From Methanoculleus sp. (GTDB lineage Archaea; Halobacteriota; Methanomicrobia; Methanomicrobiales; Methanoculleaceae): 64,000 bases of DNA. Positions within the stretch are counted from its first letter, which is position 1. Each line of letters opens with the position of its first letter. The notes under the pieces are model-generated. The model was given only the letters and a program-made list of their open reading frames with translations, was not told where the DNA came from and did not search any database. This document shows positions 16,202-26,285 of the stretch, piece after piece. Location of the stretch: assembly GCF_030019085.1 (NCBI RefSeq), contig NZ_JASEFJ010000004.1, positions 1-64,000 of the forward strand, in the 5' to 3' direction. Both the position numbers and the translations under genes were made by a program.

Positions 16202-17368
16202 ATGCAAGAGAGTCGATCCGGGAGTTTCGTCCACCAAAAAGGCGGCTACAACGCATTTATACCAAAGAGCCTCCCACCCGACCCACCGATCGTGTACGAT
16301 GAAACACTACAATACCTCCTCTCAGAAGCCGACCGGGCGCTTGCAAGGCTCGACGGCATAGCGGTGACGCTCCCCAACCCCGACCTGTTCATCGCCATGT
16401 ACATGAAGAAAGAGGCGCTGCTGAGCTCACAGATTGAGGGGACGGAGGCCTCGCTCAAAGGGGTCCTGGAGTTCGAGGCGAACCTCAAACCGACGGAAAA
16501 CATCAACGATCTCCGGGAAGTCGTCAACTACCTGCGAGCCATGGACAGCGGGCTGGAACGACTCAAAAATGCTCCGATATCCCTGGATCTCATCAGGGAC
16601 ATCCACAACATCCTGATCAAGGGGACGCGGGGTTCGGATCGGGAGCCGGGCAACTTCCGGGCCGTCCAGAATTATATAGCCCGATCAGGGGCAACCTCGA
16701 TCCGGGATGCCGTCTTCGTGCCGCCACCGCCGGAACGCGTTGAAGCCCTGATGCAGGACCTCGAAGCCTTCATCCTCGCGAAGGGCTCCATACCGCCGCT
16801 CATCAAGATCGCTCTCATTCACGCCCAGTTCGAGACCATTCACCCGTTCCTGGACGGAAACGGCCGTATGGGGCGACTGCTCATAACATTTTACCTCTGT
16901 GGGAAAGGGATCCTTGCAAAACCGCTCCTGTACCTGAGCATTTATTTCAAAAGACACCGGGAGGAGTACTACCGGATCTTGAACGAGATCCGGACAGATG
17001 GAGCATGGGAGGCATGGCTCCGGTTTTTCCTGCAGGGAATCATCGAGGTCTCAAACGAGTCGATCGCATCGGCACGGGAGATCATCCGCCTGAAAGATAG
17101 TGTCATCGATACGCTCCTCCAGCACGACATCGGTGGAGCGAACGCCGTAAAACTGGTGTACGTACTCTTCGATGAACCGATCATCACCACGCGGGAAGCA
17201 GCGGAGGTGCTCAGGGTGAGCGCGCCTACGGCATACCAGTTGATCGGGAAACTGGAGGATATCGGCATCTTAAAGGAGATCACCGGGAGGCAGCGGTTCA
17301 AAAAGTACATGTTCACGGATTACGTCTCGATCATCGAGCAGGGGACCCGACCGGGCCCCGGAAACTGA
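16202..17368 (+). CDS. Fic family protein with C-terminal winged helix
   Basis: 388 residues from ATG 16202, preceded by AGGTGC. Fic enzymes transfer AMP (or other groups) from nucleotides to hydroxyl side chains of target proteins. The catalytic loop HPFLDGNGRMGR is complete (residues ~216-227). An N-terminal region carries the inhibitory-type helix with SSQIEGTEAS (S/T-x-x-x-E-G/N form), so the protein is of the self-inhibited class. The C-terminal ~60 residues form a winged helix (ITTREAAEVLRVSAPTAYQL), suggesting DNA binding. It stands alone, bracketed by CTTAACATAG-type motifs on both sides. Confidence 0.92.
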   Translation: MQESRSGSFVHQKGGYNAFIPKSLPPDPPIVYDETLQYLLSEADRALARLDGIAVTLPNPDLFIAMYMKKEALLSSQIEGTEASLKGVLEFEANLKPTENINDLREVVNYLRAMDSGLERLKNAPISLDLIRDIHNILIKGTRGSDREPGNFRAVQNYIARSGATSIRDAVFVPPPPERVEALMQDLEAFILAKGSIPPLIKIALIHAQFETIHPFLDGNGRMGRLLITFYLCGKGILAKPLLYLSIYFKRHREEYYRILNEIRTDGAWEAWLRFFLQGIIEVSNESIASAREIIRLKDSVIDTLLQHDIGGANAVKLVYVLFDEPIITTREAAEVLRVSAPTAYQLIGKLEDIGILKEITGRQRFKKYMFTDYVSIIEQGTRPGPGN

Positions 17369-17485
17369 GATCCCCACCAGAAGCACCGGGTCTTTCGGGG
17401 GGGTGCGCCTGCCCGATACGGAGTCGGCAGATAGCCTTCTGCTCCGGGGGGCCTGCACGAGTCAGCCCCCGTTAAATAAGGCAGA

Positions 17486-17535
17486 CTTAACATAGACGAG
17501 GAAAGTCCTCTCTACGTTAACAAAACTTAACGTAG
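17486..17535. promoter_or_regulatory. Motif cluster downstream of fic
   Basis: CTTAACATAG (17486-17495), CTACGTTAAC (17512-17521, inverted) and CTTAACGTAG (17526-17535). The first two form an inverted repeat. They follow the fic stop by about 120 bases and precede the membrane gene at 17649, so they may also act on that promoter, or they may be repeat edges of an inserted fic cassette. Confidence 0.55.
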
Positions 17536-17648
17536 GCGGATCCCGCGGCGAGCCTCCCGATCATCATCGCCGCCCCACGGAGCCGCCCGGAACAGGAATG
17601 CCACAATTTCAATAGAATTATCACCCGTAGAGCCGAAAAAGGATCAGG

Positions 17649-17915
17649 GTGGCAGGTGCGAAGAAATACACTGCGGCGGCCGTGCTCGCGGTCTGGCTCA
17701 TCGTCGTCATCTTCTTCATGATCTTGAACCGCACGGTCGACCTCGAGGTCTTCTTCGTCCTCGCGCTCATCGGGCTTCTGGTCGTCGCCGTCCTGATCGA
17801 CGGGGCGTTCTCGCGGCCCCGGTACATGCGGTATCCCGGCTACCTCATCGCCGCAGGAGTCGCCCTCTTCGCCTGCATCGTCGCAGAAAAAATCCTGGAG
17901 ATCCTTGCCGCATGA
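17649..17915 (+). CDS. Small three-helix membrane protein
   Basis: 88 residues from GTG 17649. Three hydrophobic segments (residues ~8-26, 33-51 and 63-86) and short polar loops. No catalytic motif. It overlaps the next decayed gene (ATG 17912), so it belonged to the same operon as the DUF4129-like and DUF4350-like remnants. It may itself still be intact, but its partners are broken. Family not known to me. Confidence 0.6.
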   Translation: MAGAKKYTAAAVLAVWLIVVIFFMILNRTVDLEVFFVLALIGLLVVAVLIDGAFSRPRYMRYPGYLIAAGVALFACIVAEKILEILAA

Positions 17916-19432
17916 GAGCCTCGCAGATCATCCTCGCGGGAGAGGCGGCCTCCCCCATCCTCTACACCGCGGAGAACATCTCGACCGCCGCCCATGCCGA
18001 CCCGCGACGATCGAAAAGCGGTCGCCGGGGAACGCCGACGCCCTCGTCCCCCTGATGGACGACCTCCTCGGCGAGACCGGGACCCTCGCCCTCACGATCC
18101 GGCTCAAGGACTACGAGAGCGCCGAGCGCGACCTCGCCCGCTACAGCGAACTCTCCCGCCAATTCGACCGGCTGGTCGTCACGCTCGACGTCTCCGGCAC
18201 CGACATCGGCGAGTTCCAGCGGAACAACCGGCAGAACCAGGAGGCTCTCGCGACCCTCTTAAACGACACCCGGCGGTTCGAAGACTTACAGAGGCTCGAG
18301 ATCGAAGTCCGGGGCGACGACGAGCAGCACATGGCCGTCGTCTACGAGGGCGAGGCCCTCCGGCGGAAGATGCAGGAAGGTTTCGCCGCCTATGCCGGGC
18401 GCGAAGCGGAGACCACCCGGATCGCCGAACACTACGGCGCGAACGCCACCCCCTACCACGAGAGCGTCGACAACTTCGCCGAGGTCGCGGACGCCGCAGA
18501 CGACTGGCGGGAGAAGACCGGCATCAGTACAAAGAGTACAACGTCCCCCCTCGCTATCGCCATCGCCCCGGCCGAGGGGCGCTACGGGGACGCCTTCCGG
18601 ATCGCCGGGACTTACACCGGCGGCACCCCGGGGACCCCCATCGAGGTCTACGTCGACAGCCGGCCTGCCGGGACCGCCGCCCTCGGCGACGACCGCACCT
18701 ATAACTACCTCTACCGGGTCGGCCGGACCTTCGCCGGACCGCACCTCGCCTACGCCGTCGCAGGGGCGGTCTATTCCACGGTCGCGACGTTTACGGTCCT
18801 GTCCCAGAACACCACGATCAACCTCGCCGCCGCAGAGGTGAACGCGACGGCCGTCGCCTGCACCGGGAACCTCACGACCGCGGAAGGTCTCCCGGTCGCG
18901 GGCGCCCCCGGTCCTCATCAGGGTCGACGACAACGGCACCTACGGGATGAAGATTGTCCTCCCCGCCGGGGAGCACAGCCTCCGGGCGGAGTTCCACGCC
19001 GCGGGCTATCCCCTGAACGCCTCGGCGAGCCCGACAGAAACAGTCCAGGTCCGGGGCGAGGGGCTCTCCCCCCTCCCGTTCGTAGCGGCGGCAGCGGCCG
19101 CCCTCGGGACCGGGTGGTACCTCCGGCGGCGCCGGCCCTAGGAGGAGCCCGTCGCGGCAGAGCCGGCAGTGGTCCCGGAGCGCCCCGACGAGACCCCGCC
19201 GCAGGTCGAGACCGCCGGCCTCCCGCCCCGTGAAGCCGCGACCGTCCTCTTCCGTGCCCGGCTCGGGATCCCGGGGACGAAGACCGCGCGGGACTGCGCC
19301 CGCATCGCTACCAATCACGCCGGGTTCTTCGAACGCTACGAGCGGATCCGCTACGCCGGCGAGACCGCCACGGAGGAGGAACTTCGCGCGATGGAGGAGG
19401 AAGCCCTCGGAGGTGGCGAGCATGCAGCGTGA
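17912..19432 (+). pseudogene. Membrane protein with coiled coil, Ig-like and DUF4129-like parts, frameshifted
   Basis: ATG 17912 gives MRASQIILAGEAASPILYTA, then a shift near 18000 enters ALVPLMDDLLGETGTLALTI and a long charged helical region (to ~18500). An Ig/carbohydrate-like beta region follows (DAFRIAGTYTGGTPGTPIEV). A run of five C near 18907 causes a second shift to VLIRVDDNGTYGMKI, then a membrane helix LPFVAAAAAALGTGWYL before basic residues. An in-frame TAG (19139) interrupts before EEPVAAEPAVVPERP and the C-terminal LGIPGTKTARDCARI segment, which resembles DUF4129. It ends overlapping the DUF4350-like remnant. Such proteins usually accompany MoxR/DUF58 clusters. Two indels and a nonsense codon make loss of function likely. 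Confidence 0.65.
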
Positions 19433-19750
19433 GGCCTGGGCGGTCCTCCTCATCCTCCTCCTCGCCGGCGGCGCGGCCTACGCCCACGTCGCCACACCAC
19501 CGAGGAGTACAGCCGCTGCAACGTCGGCTGGAACGGCACCTCGAGACTCGCCGCAGAGGAGGTCCGCAACCTCCCTCCCGGCGCGACCCTCCTCATCCTC
19601 GCGCCCGAAGAGGTCGGCTACCTGCAGGCGTTTCTCGATGGCGGCGGCCGGGTCCTCATCGCCGACGAGGACGGGGACGCAAACGGCCTCCCTTTCGGGA
19701 GCACCTCCCTCACCAGGATATGGGCCCGACACGAGGATATGGCCAAGAAG
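19422..19750 (+). pseudogene. DUF4350-like membrane protein, N-terminal piece
   Basis: ATG 19422 overlaps the end of the previous frame and encodes a signal/membrane segment AWAVLLILLLAGGAAYA. After a frameshift near 19495 it reads TTEEYSRCNVGWNGTSRLAA, LPPGATLLILAPEEV, and FLDGGGRVLIADEDGDANGL, the GATase-like fold of DUF4350 proteins. Homology ends near 19750. It completes the decayed three-gene membrane cluster. Confidence 0.65.
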
Positions 19751-20454
19751 CATCAGAAGCGGCAGCCCGGGGGGAATCAGCCCCCGGAACCCGCAGCACC
19801 TATTGGAAAGGATCTTGCCGAAATGGCATGAAGACCCTCATCATCTGGTTCCTCAACCAGACGATGCACGCGGAGGTACTCCGCCAGGCGGAAGCTGCCG
19901 GGTAGAGCGAACCGATGTGCGGAATGCGCATCGGAACGGGTACGAGGATCGAACACCCTTCTCCTGCCCCGGTTTTCCGGAGGGAAGTCTTGAAACCGTC
20001 GTGGATTCCGAAGTACAGCACATCCGCGTAGAAATTCGGTATCGCCTGCTCGATCGGCCACAGAAGAACGTCCGGACCTGGTCATTGAGGTCTTTGCTCA
20101 GCACGGGGGTTAATCGGGTCCGGCGGATCATCCCCGACGGGCGCACCGGCATCCGGAGTGCAGCCTCCGCCGCCTGCCCCGGCGCATCCAGGCAGACACG
20201 GAAAACGGATCAGAACGACGAACATGATGAAACGGTCAACAAAGAAATGAAACAGAGAATCAAGGTGGTCGGGGCGTTCCCAAGCGGAGAGACACTGTTC
20301 AGAGACCGATCGGACCCATTCGGATGGACATTGCTCCAGATCGCGGACCCGGAGCAGTGGGTTCCCAGCAGAAAGTATTTGGCGAGAGTGAACGATCACG
20401 CAAGAAGACAGGGTACAGGAAAACAGAGACGTTACCGACTTGCGTTGAGACCAT
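19751..20454. other. Degraded sequence, origin not recognised
   Basis: A plus-strand frame reads KTLIIWFLNQTMHAEVLRQA (about 19830-19905), which looks like a real protein fragment I cannot name. A minus-strand frame at 19853-20152 has coding-like composition without a recognised motif. I see no intact gene. It may be the junction of the DUF4350 remnant with other deleted genes. Confidence 0.35.
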
Positions 20455-20521
20455 GGTGAACTACCCCGCGCCTCTCGGGCGGGGTCTTCCCGCTCCGCCC
20501 CCTTCACCCCCGCAGGATAAA
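20455..20521. repeat. GC-rich hairpin repeat, copy 2
   Basis: GGTGAACTACCCCGC, a loop, then GGGCGGGG form a stem, followed by the 41-base block identical to 182-222. The first 15 bases also occur at 26974. It lies just after the end of the symporter gene (minus strand), where it could also act as a terminator hairpin. Confidence 0.65.
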
Positions 20522-20586
20522 CCCCTTTCACCGCTCCTCTCCAGGAGCTCTCAACAGGAAAAAACAATGGGGTAAAACCCCCTTTC

Positions 20587-22131
20587 TCACTCCTTCTCTG
20601 CCTCACCCGCGGCCGCCCGGCCCTGGATGAACCAGCCCGTCCGGGTGCAATCGAGCGTCTCCGGCGAGTTCTGCCTCGTGATCAGACTCACCACGACCAT
20701 CGCGAGCAGCGAGAGCAGGAGCGCAAAGAAACTGAAGTGCACCGGGAGCGGCGCGACAAACTTGTGCCAGTAGCCAAAGACCCCCGCCGCCACAAGCCCC
20801 GTCGCCATGCTCGCGATAGCCCCCGGCCCGGTCGCCCCTCTCCAGTAGAGACCGGCCAGCAGCGGGACCGCAAACGTCGCGAGCATAACCCCGATACCCA
20901 TCCAGATCAGCCAGGCAAGCATCTGCGGCGGGTTGATGGCCATGAGAAGCGTCGCGCCCGCCCCAACGACAACCGCGATCTTCGAGACCAGGAGCACCTC
21001 CTTCTCGGAGGCCGAAGGGCGGAATAGGTTCTTGTAGATGTCCCAGCCAAACGAGGTGCCTATGGTGAGCATCAGGCGATCCGTCGTCGACATCACCGCC
21101 GCAAGCACAATCACCGCAAAAATGCCCCATAACAGCATGTTAGGCATCGCATACTCCACGCCCACGATGAACGCAAAATCCTGGGCGTTCACGACATCGG
21201 GGAGGACCGCCTTCCCCTCCTCCACGAGCACCCTCGTCGCAAACCCGGTGAACTTCACAAGGAACATCACGACCGCGTAGATGCCAAACGCAACAAGCGG
21301 CGACCACTTGAAGTATCGCGACTCCTTCGCCGCCAGGACGTTGTTGATGACATGGGGCGCACACGCAAGCCCCACCATCAGCAGGATGGCAAACGAAAAC
21401 AGGAACTCCGGCGTCGCATAGGCATAGGAAGCGTAGGCCGGACTCGGGAACCAGGGCTCAACAAAGTTAGGGTCGATCCCGGCAAGGACCGTGTTGATGT
21501 GGGTGAGCCCCCCGGCGCTCCTGATGACAAACGGCGCCATCGCGAGCACCCCCACGATCAGGATCCCGCCCTGGAAGAGCGTCGTCCAGGAGACGGCATA
21601 CAGCCCCCCGATCACCGTGTAGGCGATGATGATGACACCCGCGATCAGGAGCGCCTGCCAGTGCGGTATACCGAAGATCCAGACCAGCACGATACTGATC
21701 GCAGCATACTGCCCGATAAGGTAGATCAGCGAGACCAGGATCCCCGAGACCGCCGAGAGCGCCCGCATCCCCCGCGGACTCTCGAACCTCTCGGCCAGGT
21801 AGTCCTGGACTGTCATGTAGCCCCGCTCCCTCCCGACAGCGTTCAGCTTCACCCCGAAGAAGATGATACAGAACGAGGCAGCAAGCGGGACAAATATCTG
21901 CTCCCAGATCCCCGGCCAGCCAGAGGTATACCCGAACCCGCTGACCCCAAGGAGCGTCATCCCGCTGCAGATCGAGCACACAACCAGGATCGTGAAGATC
22001 CAGAACCCGAGCGACCTCCCTGCAAGGATGTAGTCTTCCGTGTTCCGGATCTTGTGCGACGCCCAGCTGCCTATAGCAAGGAGCGCAAAGAAGTAAATCC
22101 CGATCAGGGCGATCGTCGTAAGATCCGCCAT
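20587..22131 (-). CDS. Sodium:solute symporter (SSS family)
   Basis: 514 residues, about 13 membrane helices. The family signatures are present: an N-terminal NTEDYILAGRSLGFW, GGLYAVSWTTLFQGGILIVG in helix 5-6, and MLLWGIFAVIVLAAVMSTTD for the SSS Na+-site helix ending in ST-T. Related to PanF/ActP/proline carriers; the substrate cannot be read from sequence. It is the second gene of a two-gene operon: its ATG shares one base with the stop of a 37-residue membrane protein. Length is full for the family. The 3' end is followed by a hairpin repeat. Confidence 0.9.
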   Translation of the reverse strand: MADLTTIALIGIYFFALLAIGSWASHKIRNTEDYILAGRSLGFWIFTILVVCSICSGMTLLGVSGFGYTSGWPGIWEQIFVPLAASFCIIFFGVKLNAVGRERGYMTVQDYLAERFESPRGMRALSAVSGILVSLIYLIGQYAAISIVLVWIFGIPHWQALLIAGVIIIAYTVIGGLYAVSWTTLFQGGILIVGVLAMAPFVIRSAGGLTHINTVLAGIDPNFVEPWFPSPAYASYAYATPEFLFSFAILLMVGLACAPHVINNVLAAKESRYFKWSPLVAFGIYAVVMFLVKFTGFATRVLVEEGKAVLPDVVNAQDFAFIVGVEYAMPNMLLWGIFAVIVLAAVMSTTDRLMLTIGTSFGWDIYKNLFRPSASEKEVLLVSKIAVVVGAGATLLMAINPPQMLAWLIWMGIGVMLATFAVPLLAGLYWRGATGPGAIASMATGLVAAGVFGYWHKFVAPLPVHFSFFALLLSLLAMVVVSLITRQNSPETLDCTRTGWFIQGRAAAGEAEKE

Positions 22132-22244
22132 CAGGATTCATCCTCCTGGAACCGCAGACCCCAGATGATCAACAACACAAAAGCCAGGGCGACAGCGCCG
22201 CCCACGTAGAGTATCGTGTGGAGTGGTAATCCCAGTATCGTCAT
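22131..22244 (-). CDS. Symporter small accessory membrane protein
   Basis: A 37-residue protein starting MTILGLPLHTILYVGGAVAL, with one membrane helix and a charged end (FQEDES). ATG 22244 lies about 30 bases from a TATA box. The stop overlaps the symporter start by one base (TGATG), giving translational coupling. Short single-helix partners encoded directly before SSS symporters are a recognised group of small accessory proteins. Confidence 0.75.
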   Translation of the reverse strand: MTILGLPLHTILYVGGAVALAFVLLIIWGLRFQEDES

Positions 22245-22252
22245 ACTGTGAC

Positions 22253-22280
22253 AGCGTGTGGCACGCTAACATATAACATA
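22253..22280 (-). promoter_or_regulatory. Symporter operon promoter
   Basis: On the minus strand TATGTTATAT (22280-22271) is an archaeal TATA box. It is followed by the inverted repeat GCGTG-CCA-CACGC (22266-22254), which overlaps the expected transcription start and could be an operator. Confidence 0.5.
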
Positions 22281-22325
22281 ATCGATCGGAGATCGCCCCG
22301 ATCCCCATTTACCTCGCAAAAAAAG

Positions 22326-22829
22326 TTATTTGGAACTCTTCACGGTCTTTGACCCGCGGAGGAGGGCAACCTTACCCGTCCTGACGAGTTCCTTGATCCC
22401 GTACTGTCGCAGGAGTTTCTCCAGGGCATCGATCTTATCGGTATCCCCGGCGACCTGGAGCACCAGCGTCCTCGTCCCCACATCCACGATCTGTGCCCGG
22501 AAGATGTTTGCGATCTGCATGATCTCGGCCCGGACGGGGCCGCTCTCCGCGGCCACCTTTATCAGCGCAAGCTCCCGTTCAACGCTCTCACGCTCCGTCA
22601 GGTCGGAGACCTTGATCACATCGATGAGCTTGTTGGTCTGCTTCATCACCTGCTCGACCACAGCATCATCGCCGTTCACGACGATCGTGATCCGGCTCAT
22701 CCCGGGCTCCTCGCACGTCCCGACCGCCAGGCTCTCGATGTTAAACCCCCGGCGGGAGAACATCCCGGCAACCCGGGAGAGGACACCCGCCCGGTTCTCG
22801 ACAAGCACGCTGAGCGTATGCGATGTCAT
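22326..22829 (-). CDS. ilvN: Acetolactate synthase small (regulatory) subunit
   Basis: 167 residues. Binds and activates IlvB and confers valine feedback inhibition. The N-terminal ACT domain is typical: [34 protein letters not shown], and [10 protein letters not shown]. The second domain carries the ALS_ss_C sequence ([34 protein letters not shown]). It overlaps the ilvB end by four bases (ATGA) and is the last gene of the three-gene operon. The C-terminus is short and basic. Confidence 0.95.
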   Translation of the reverse strand: MTSHTLSVLVENRAGVLSRVAGMFSRRGFNIESLAVGTCEEPGMSRITIVVNGDDAVVEQVMKQTNKLIDVIKVSDLTERESVERELALIKVAAESGPVRAEIMQIANIFRAQIVDVGTRTLVLQVAGDTDKIDALEKLLRQYGIKELVRTGKVALLRGSKTVKSSK

Positions 22830-24505
22830 GGCTGACGCACCCCGATCATCTCGTTGATCGCGGCACCGGCAGGGACCATCGGGAAGACGTTCTCCTCACG
22901 CTCGATCCTGAAGTCCAGGACGAACGGCCCATCGTGGCCAAGCGCCGTCTCGAGCGCCTCGCGGACCTCGGCCTTCTCCTCGACTCTTATCCCCTCGACA
23001 CCGTAGGCGTTTGCGACCCTGACAAAGTCCACCGGCGAGAGCTCGGTGTAGGCATAACGCCTGTCGTAGAAGAGCTCCTGCCACTGCCGGACCATCCCCA
23101 GGTACATGTTGTTCAGGATCACCACCTTCACCGGGATGTTGTTGTGCGCCACCGTCGCAAGTTCCTGGATGTTCATCTGGAAACTCCCGTCACCCGCGAC
23201 ATCGACGACCGTCTCGCCAGGCCGGGCGAAATGGGCGCCGATGGCCGCCGGGAACCCGTAGCCCATCGTCCCGAGACCGCCCGAGGTTATCCATGACCGC
23301 GGTCTCTTGAAACAGTAGTAGAGCGCCGTCCACATCTGGTTCTGGCCGACCTCGCTTGTGACGATCCCCTCGCCCTTCATCAGGTCGGAGAGCTGCTGGA
23401 TGACATACTGCGGTCGCAGACGATCGTCGTCGCGGTAACCCGGCGGGAACTGTGCCTTCCAGGTGCCCGCCCGGTTCACCCAGTTCGCCGTATCCCCGTG
23501 CTTCTGCATCCGTGCAAGCATCGCCCGGAGCACCCTCCCGACATCCCCCACGATCGGGACATCGACCTTCTTGTTCTTCCCGATCTCGGCCGGGTCGATA
23601 TCAATATGGATGATCTGAGCGTTCGGGGCGAAGGCCTCGATCTTCCCGGTCACCCGGTCATCGAACCGCACCCCGATTGCTATCAGGAGGTCGCACTCCG
23701 TGACAGCGTAGTTTGCGGCCTGGGTACCGTGCATCCCGAGCATCCCGAGGTTGAGGGGGTGGTCGCCGGGGATGGCGCCAAGCCCCATCAGGGTCGTTGT
23801 CACGGGGATGGCAGCGGTCTCGACAAACTCCCGGAGTTCGGTCGAGGCCCCGGAGAGGATAACACCTCCCCCGGCGTAGACGAGCGGGCGCTCCGCACGC
23901 GCGATCAGGTCAAGCGCCTTATCTATCTGGCGGACGTGGCCATCGTATGTTGGCTGGTAGCCCCGCAGGGAGATCTCCGCCGGCGGCGGGGAGGATACCT
24001 CATCCACCACACCCATGGTGACGTCTTTCGGGAGGTCTATCAGCACCGGGCCCGGTCGGCCGGTCCTGGCGATGTAGAACGCCTCCCGAACGACGCGGTC
24101 GATATCGGCGGCCTTCTTCACCAGGTAGTTGTGCTTCGTGATCGGTATCGTGATCCCGGTTATGTCCGACTCCTGGAAGGCGTCGTTCCCGAGGAGAGCG
24201 GTCGGCACCTGGCCGGTGAGCGCCACGATCGGGATGGAGTCCATGTAGGCCGTCGCTATCCCGGTGACCAGGTTACAGGCGCCGGGGCCGGAGGTGGCAA
24301 GGCATACACCTACGCGGCCGCTTGCACGCGCGTAGCCATCGGCCGCGTGCGCCGCTGCCTGCTCATGCCTTACCAGAATGTGCCGGATCGACGAGTCGTA
24401 GAGTTCATCGTAGATCGGCAACACCACGCCGCCGGGGTAGCCAAATATGGTGTCCACCCCTTCACGCTGCAGCGCTTCTATCAGAGTCCTGGCTCCGGTC
24501 TTCAT
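22826..24505 (-). CDS. ilvB: Acetolactate synthase large (catalytic) subunit
   Basis: 559 residues, full length. A ThDP- and FAD-dependent enzyme making acetolactate and acetohydroxybutyrate for valine, leucine and isoleucine. [15 protein letters not shown], the catalytic glutamate in [34 protein letters not shown] and the ThDP/Mg site [15 protein letters not shown] ending in NN ([10 protein letters not shown]) are all present. The start ATG 24505 lies inside the end of the upstream synthase gene (44-base overlap). Confidence 0.96.
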   Translation of the reverse strand: MKTGARTLIEALQREGVDTIFGYPGGVVLPIYDELYDSSIRHILVRHEQAAAHAADGYARASGRVGVCLATSGPGACNLVTGIATAYMDSIPIVALTGQVPTALLGNDAFQESDITGITIPITKHNYLVKKAADIDRVVREAFYIARTGRPGPVLIDLPKDVTMGVVDEVSSPPPAEISLRGYQPTYDGHVRQIDKALDLIARAERPLVYAGGGVILSGASTELREFVETAAIPVTTTLMGLGAIPGDHPLNLGMLGMHGTQAANYAVTECDLLIAIGVRFDDRVTGKIEAFAPNAQIIHIDIDPAEIGKNKKVDVPIVGDVGRVLRAMLARMQKHGDTANWVNRAGTWKAQFPPGYRDDDRLRPQYVIQQLSDLMKGEGIVTSEVGQNQMWTALYYCFKRPRSWITSGGLGTMGYGFPAAIGAHFARPGETVVDVAGDGSFQMNIQELATVAHNNIPVKVVILNNMYLGMVRQWQELFYDRRYAYTELSPVDFVRVANAYGVEGIRVEEKAEVREALETALGHDGPFVLDFRIEREENVFPMVPAGAAINEMIGVRQP

Positions 24506-25988
24506 GCTCTTCCCTGAGTAATCTGTTCATACCAGTGATAACCGCTTCGACGCTTGCCATGATGATGTCCGTCCGGGCGCCACGTGAGGTAACGCTCTTT
24601 CCGTCCTTGCTCAGTTTCACCGAGACGTCGACGAGGGCGTCTGTGCCCCCTGTTATGGCGTCGACACGGTATTCGTCAAGCCGTACATCCCCGACATCCG
24701 CGACTGCGCGCTGGAGCGCGCGGATTGCCGCGTCCACGGGTCCGTTCCCGACCGCGGCACCGGTGATCTCCTCGCTGTTGACACGCATCGTCACGGAAGC
24801 GGTGGGCATGGCATTGCTCCCGGAGACGATGGTGAACTGCCGCAGTTCGAGGCAGGGGGTGAACTCGATCTCCATGACGGTATCGGCGATCGTCATGATG
24901 TCGGCATCGGTGATCCGCGTCCCGGCGTCCCCCATCCGCTTGATCCGTTCGACGATCTCGGCAAGCTGCGCGGCGTCCGGGTTGTAACCCATGTCGCGGA
25001 GCGCGGCCTCGACCGCCGCGGACCCGGAGTGTTTCCCGAGGACTATGCGCCTCCTCCTCCCCACCCTCTCGGGTTTAAGGGGTTCGTAGGTGCTTGCGTC
25101 CCGCATCACGCCGTGGGCGTGGATCCCGCTCTCGTGGGTGAACGCCATCTCGCCGACGATGGGTTTGTTGGTCGGTAGCGCAACCCCTGTCAGGCGGGAG
25201 ACGTGGGTCGAGAGGGGATAGAGTTCCTCGGTCACGATCCCGGTCTTGACCCCGTAGAGGACTTCAAGCGCCATCACCAGTTCCTCGAGGGCGGTGTTCC
25301 CCGCACGTTCGCCAAGACCGTTGACGGTGACGTGGGCGGCGGAAGCCCCTGCACGGAGAGCGGCGACGGTGTTTGCGAGCGCAAACCCGAGGTCGTCGTG
25401 GCAGTGGATGGAGAGCGGGGCAAAGAGGAGCGGCGGGATGATCCCGGCCGCCCGTTCGGGTGTGAGGAGACCGACGGTGTCGCAGAAACAGAGTCTGTCT
25501 GCGCCACGCTCGACCCCTTCCCGGAATATCTCTGCCAGGAACGCCTGGTCGGCGCGGGATGCGTCCTCTCCGGAGAGTTCGACGATGAGCCCGCGCTCTT
25601 TTGCGTATTCGACACTGCTCCAGGCCATCTCGCAGACCTGGTCCCGGGTCTTGCGGAGTTTCTTTGTGATGTGGAGGTCGCTCACCGGGATTACCAGGTG
25701 GACGGAGTCTGCCCCGGCATCGGCGGCGAGGTCGATGTCCGCGGGAAGCGCACGGACGTAGGTGCAGGTCTCGGCTTTGAGCCCGGCCCCTGCGATCAGG
25801 CGGATGGATTCACGCTCTCCGGCGGATGCGGCAGCGGAACCCGCCTCGATGACGTGGACGCCGATGCTGTCAAGGTGGGTTGCAATCTCAAGTTTCTCGG
25901 CCGACGTCAGGCTGACACCTGGTGTCTGCTCGCCGTCCCGTAACGTGGTATCAAAAAAGCGGATCGATTCACCAAATAAAACAATCAC
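24462..25988 (-). CDS. cimA: (R)-citramalate synthase / 2-isopropylmalate synthase
   Basis: 508 residues. The HMGL-like TIM barrel has [30 protein letters not shown], the metal-binding [13 protein letters not shown] and [15 protein letters not shown]. The C-terminal ~130 residues form a LeuA-type regulatory domain. The N-terminal EAGSA and LPADIDLA segments look more like Methanocaldococcus CimA (pyruvate + acetyl-CoA to citramalate for isoleucine) than LeuA, but the retained regulatory domain fits both, so substrate remains open. First gene of the cimA-ilvB-ilvN operon. ATG 25988 is about 60 bases from a dispersed TTTGATG repeat. Confidence 0.85.
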   Translation of the reverse strand: MIVLFGESIRFFDTTLRDGEQTPGVSLTSAEKLEIATHLDSIGVHVIEAGSAAASAGERESIRLIAGAGLKAETCTYVRALPADIDLAADAGADSVHLVIPVSDLHITKKLRKTRDQVCEMAWSSVEYAKERGLIVELSGEDASRADQAFLAEIFREGVERGADRLCFCDTVGLLTPERAAGIIPPLLFAPLSIHCHDDLGFALANTVAALRAGASAAHVTVNGLGERAGNTALEELVMALEVLYGVKTGIVTEELYPLSTHVSRLTGVALPTNKPIVGEMAFTHESGIHAHGVMRDASTYEPLKPERVGRRRRIVLGKHSGSAAVEAALRDMGYNPDAAQLAEIVERIKRMGDAGTRITDADIMTIADTVMEIEFTPCLELRQFTIVSGSNAMPTASVTMRVNSEEITGAAVGNGPVDAAIRALQRAVADVGDVRLDEYRVDAITGGTDALVDVSVKLSKDGKSVTSRGARTDIIMASVEAVITGMNRLLREEHEDRSQDSDRSAAA

Positions 25989-26043
25989 TCATAGTGGTTT
26001 CCACCGGAAGAAGGTTGGTGGCGAGGGTACTTAAAGGTTGGGC

Positions 26044-26095
26044 AGGTTTGATGGCCTCGGTGGAGGCGGTGCCCTGCTTTGATGAACCACTCCCT
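26044..26095. repeat. TTTGATG-type repeat pair, copy 1
   Basis: AGGTTTGATGGCC (26044-26056) and GCCCTGCTTTGATGAACC (26071-26088). Similar pairs occur at 30322-30362 and 49547-49601. All three lie within about 120 bases upstream of minus-strand start codons (cimA, mmp10, thiI). Confidence 0.55.
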
Positions 26096-26285
26096 GGAAA
26101 GATACGGGAAAACAAAGGGCGTTCATCAGATCTCCGGTGGGATCTCTCCCCCATGACACGGGTACACGCACTGCCCGCCCCCGGGGAAGGAGGTGGTCTG
26201 GAACGAAGGTATCAGGGAGGGCACAACCGTCAGTATAGCAATATCTCCCCTTCACCCCGCGAGTTAAAATAGAAAGGGGGTGTTT

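Noticed and set aside
19139..19141. Pyrrolysine at in-frame TAG codons (also 31787-31789)
   Set aside because: Both genes carry frameshifts or deletions as well, no pyl genes are in the window, and Methanomicrobiales are not known as pyrrolysine users.
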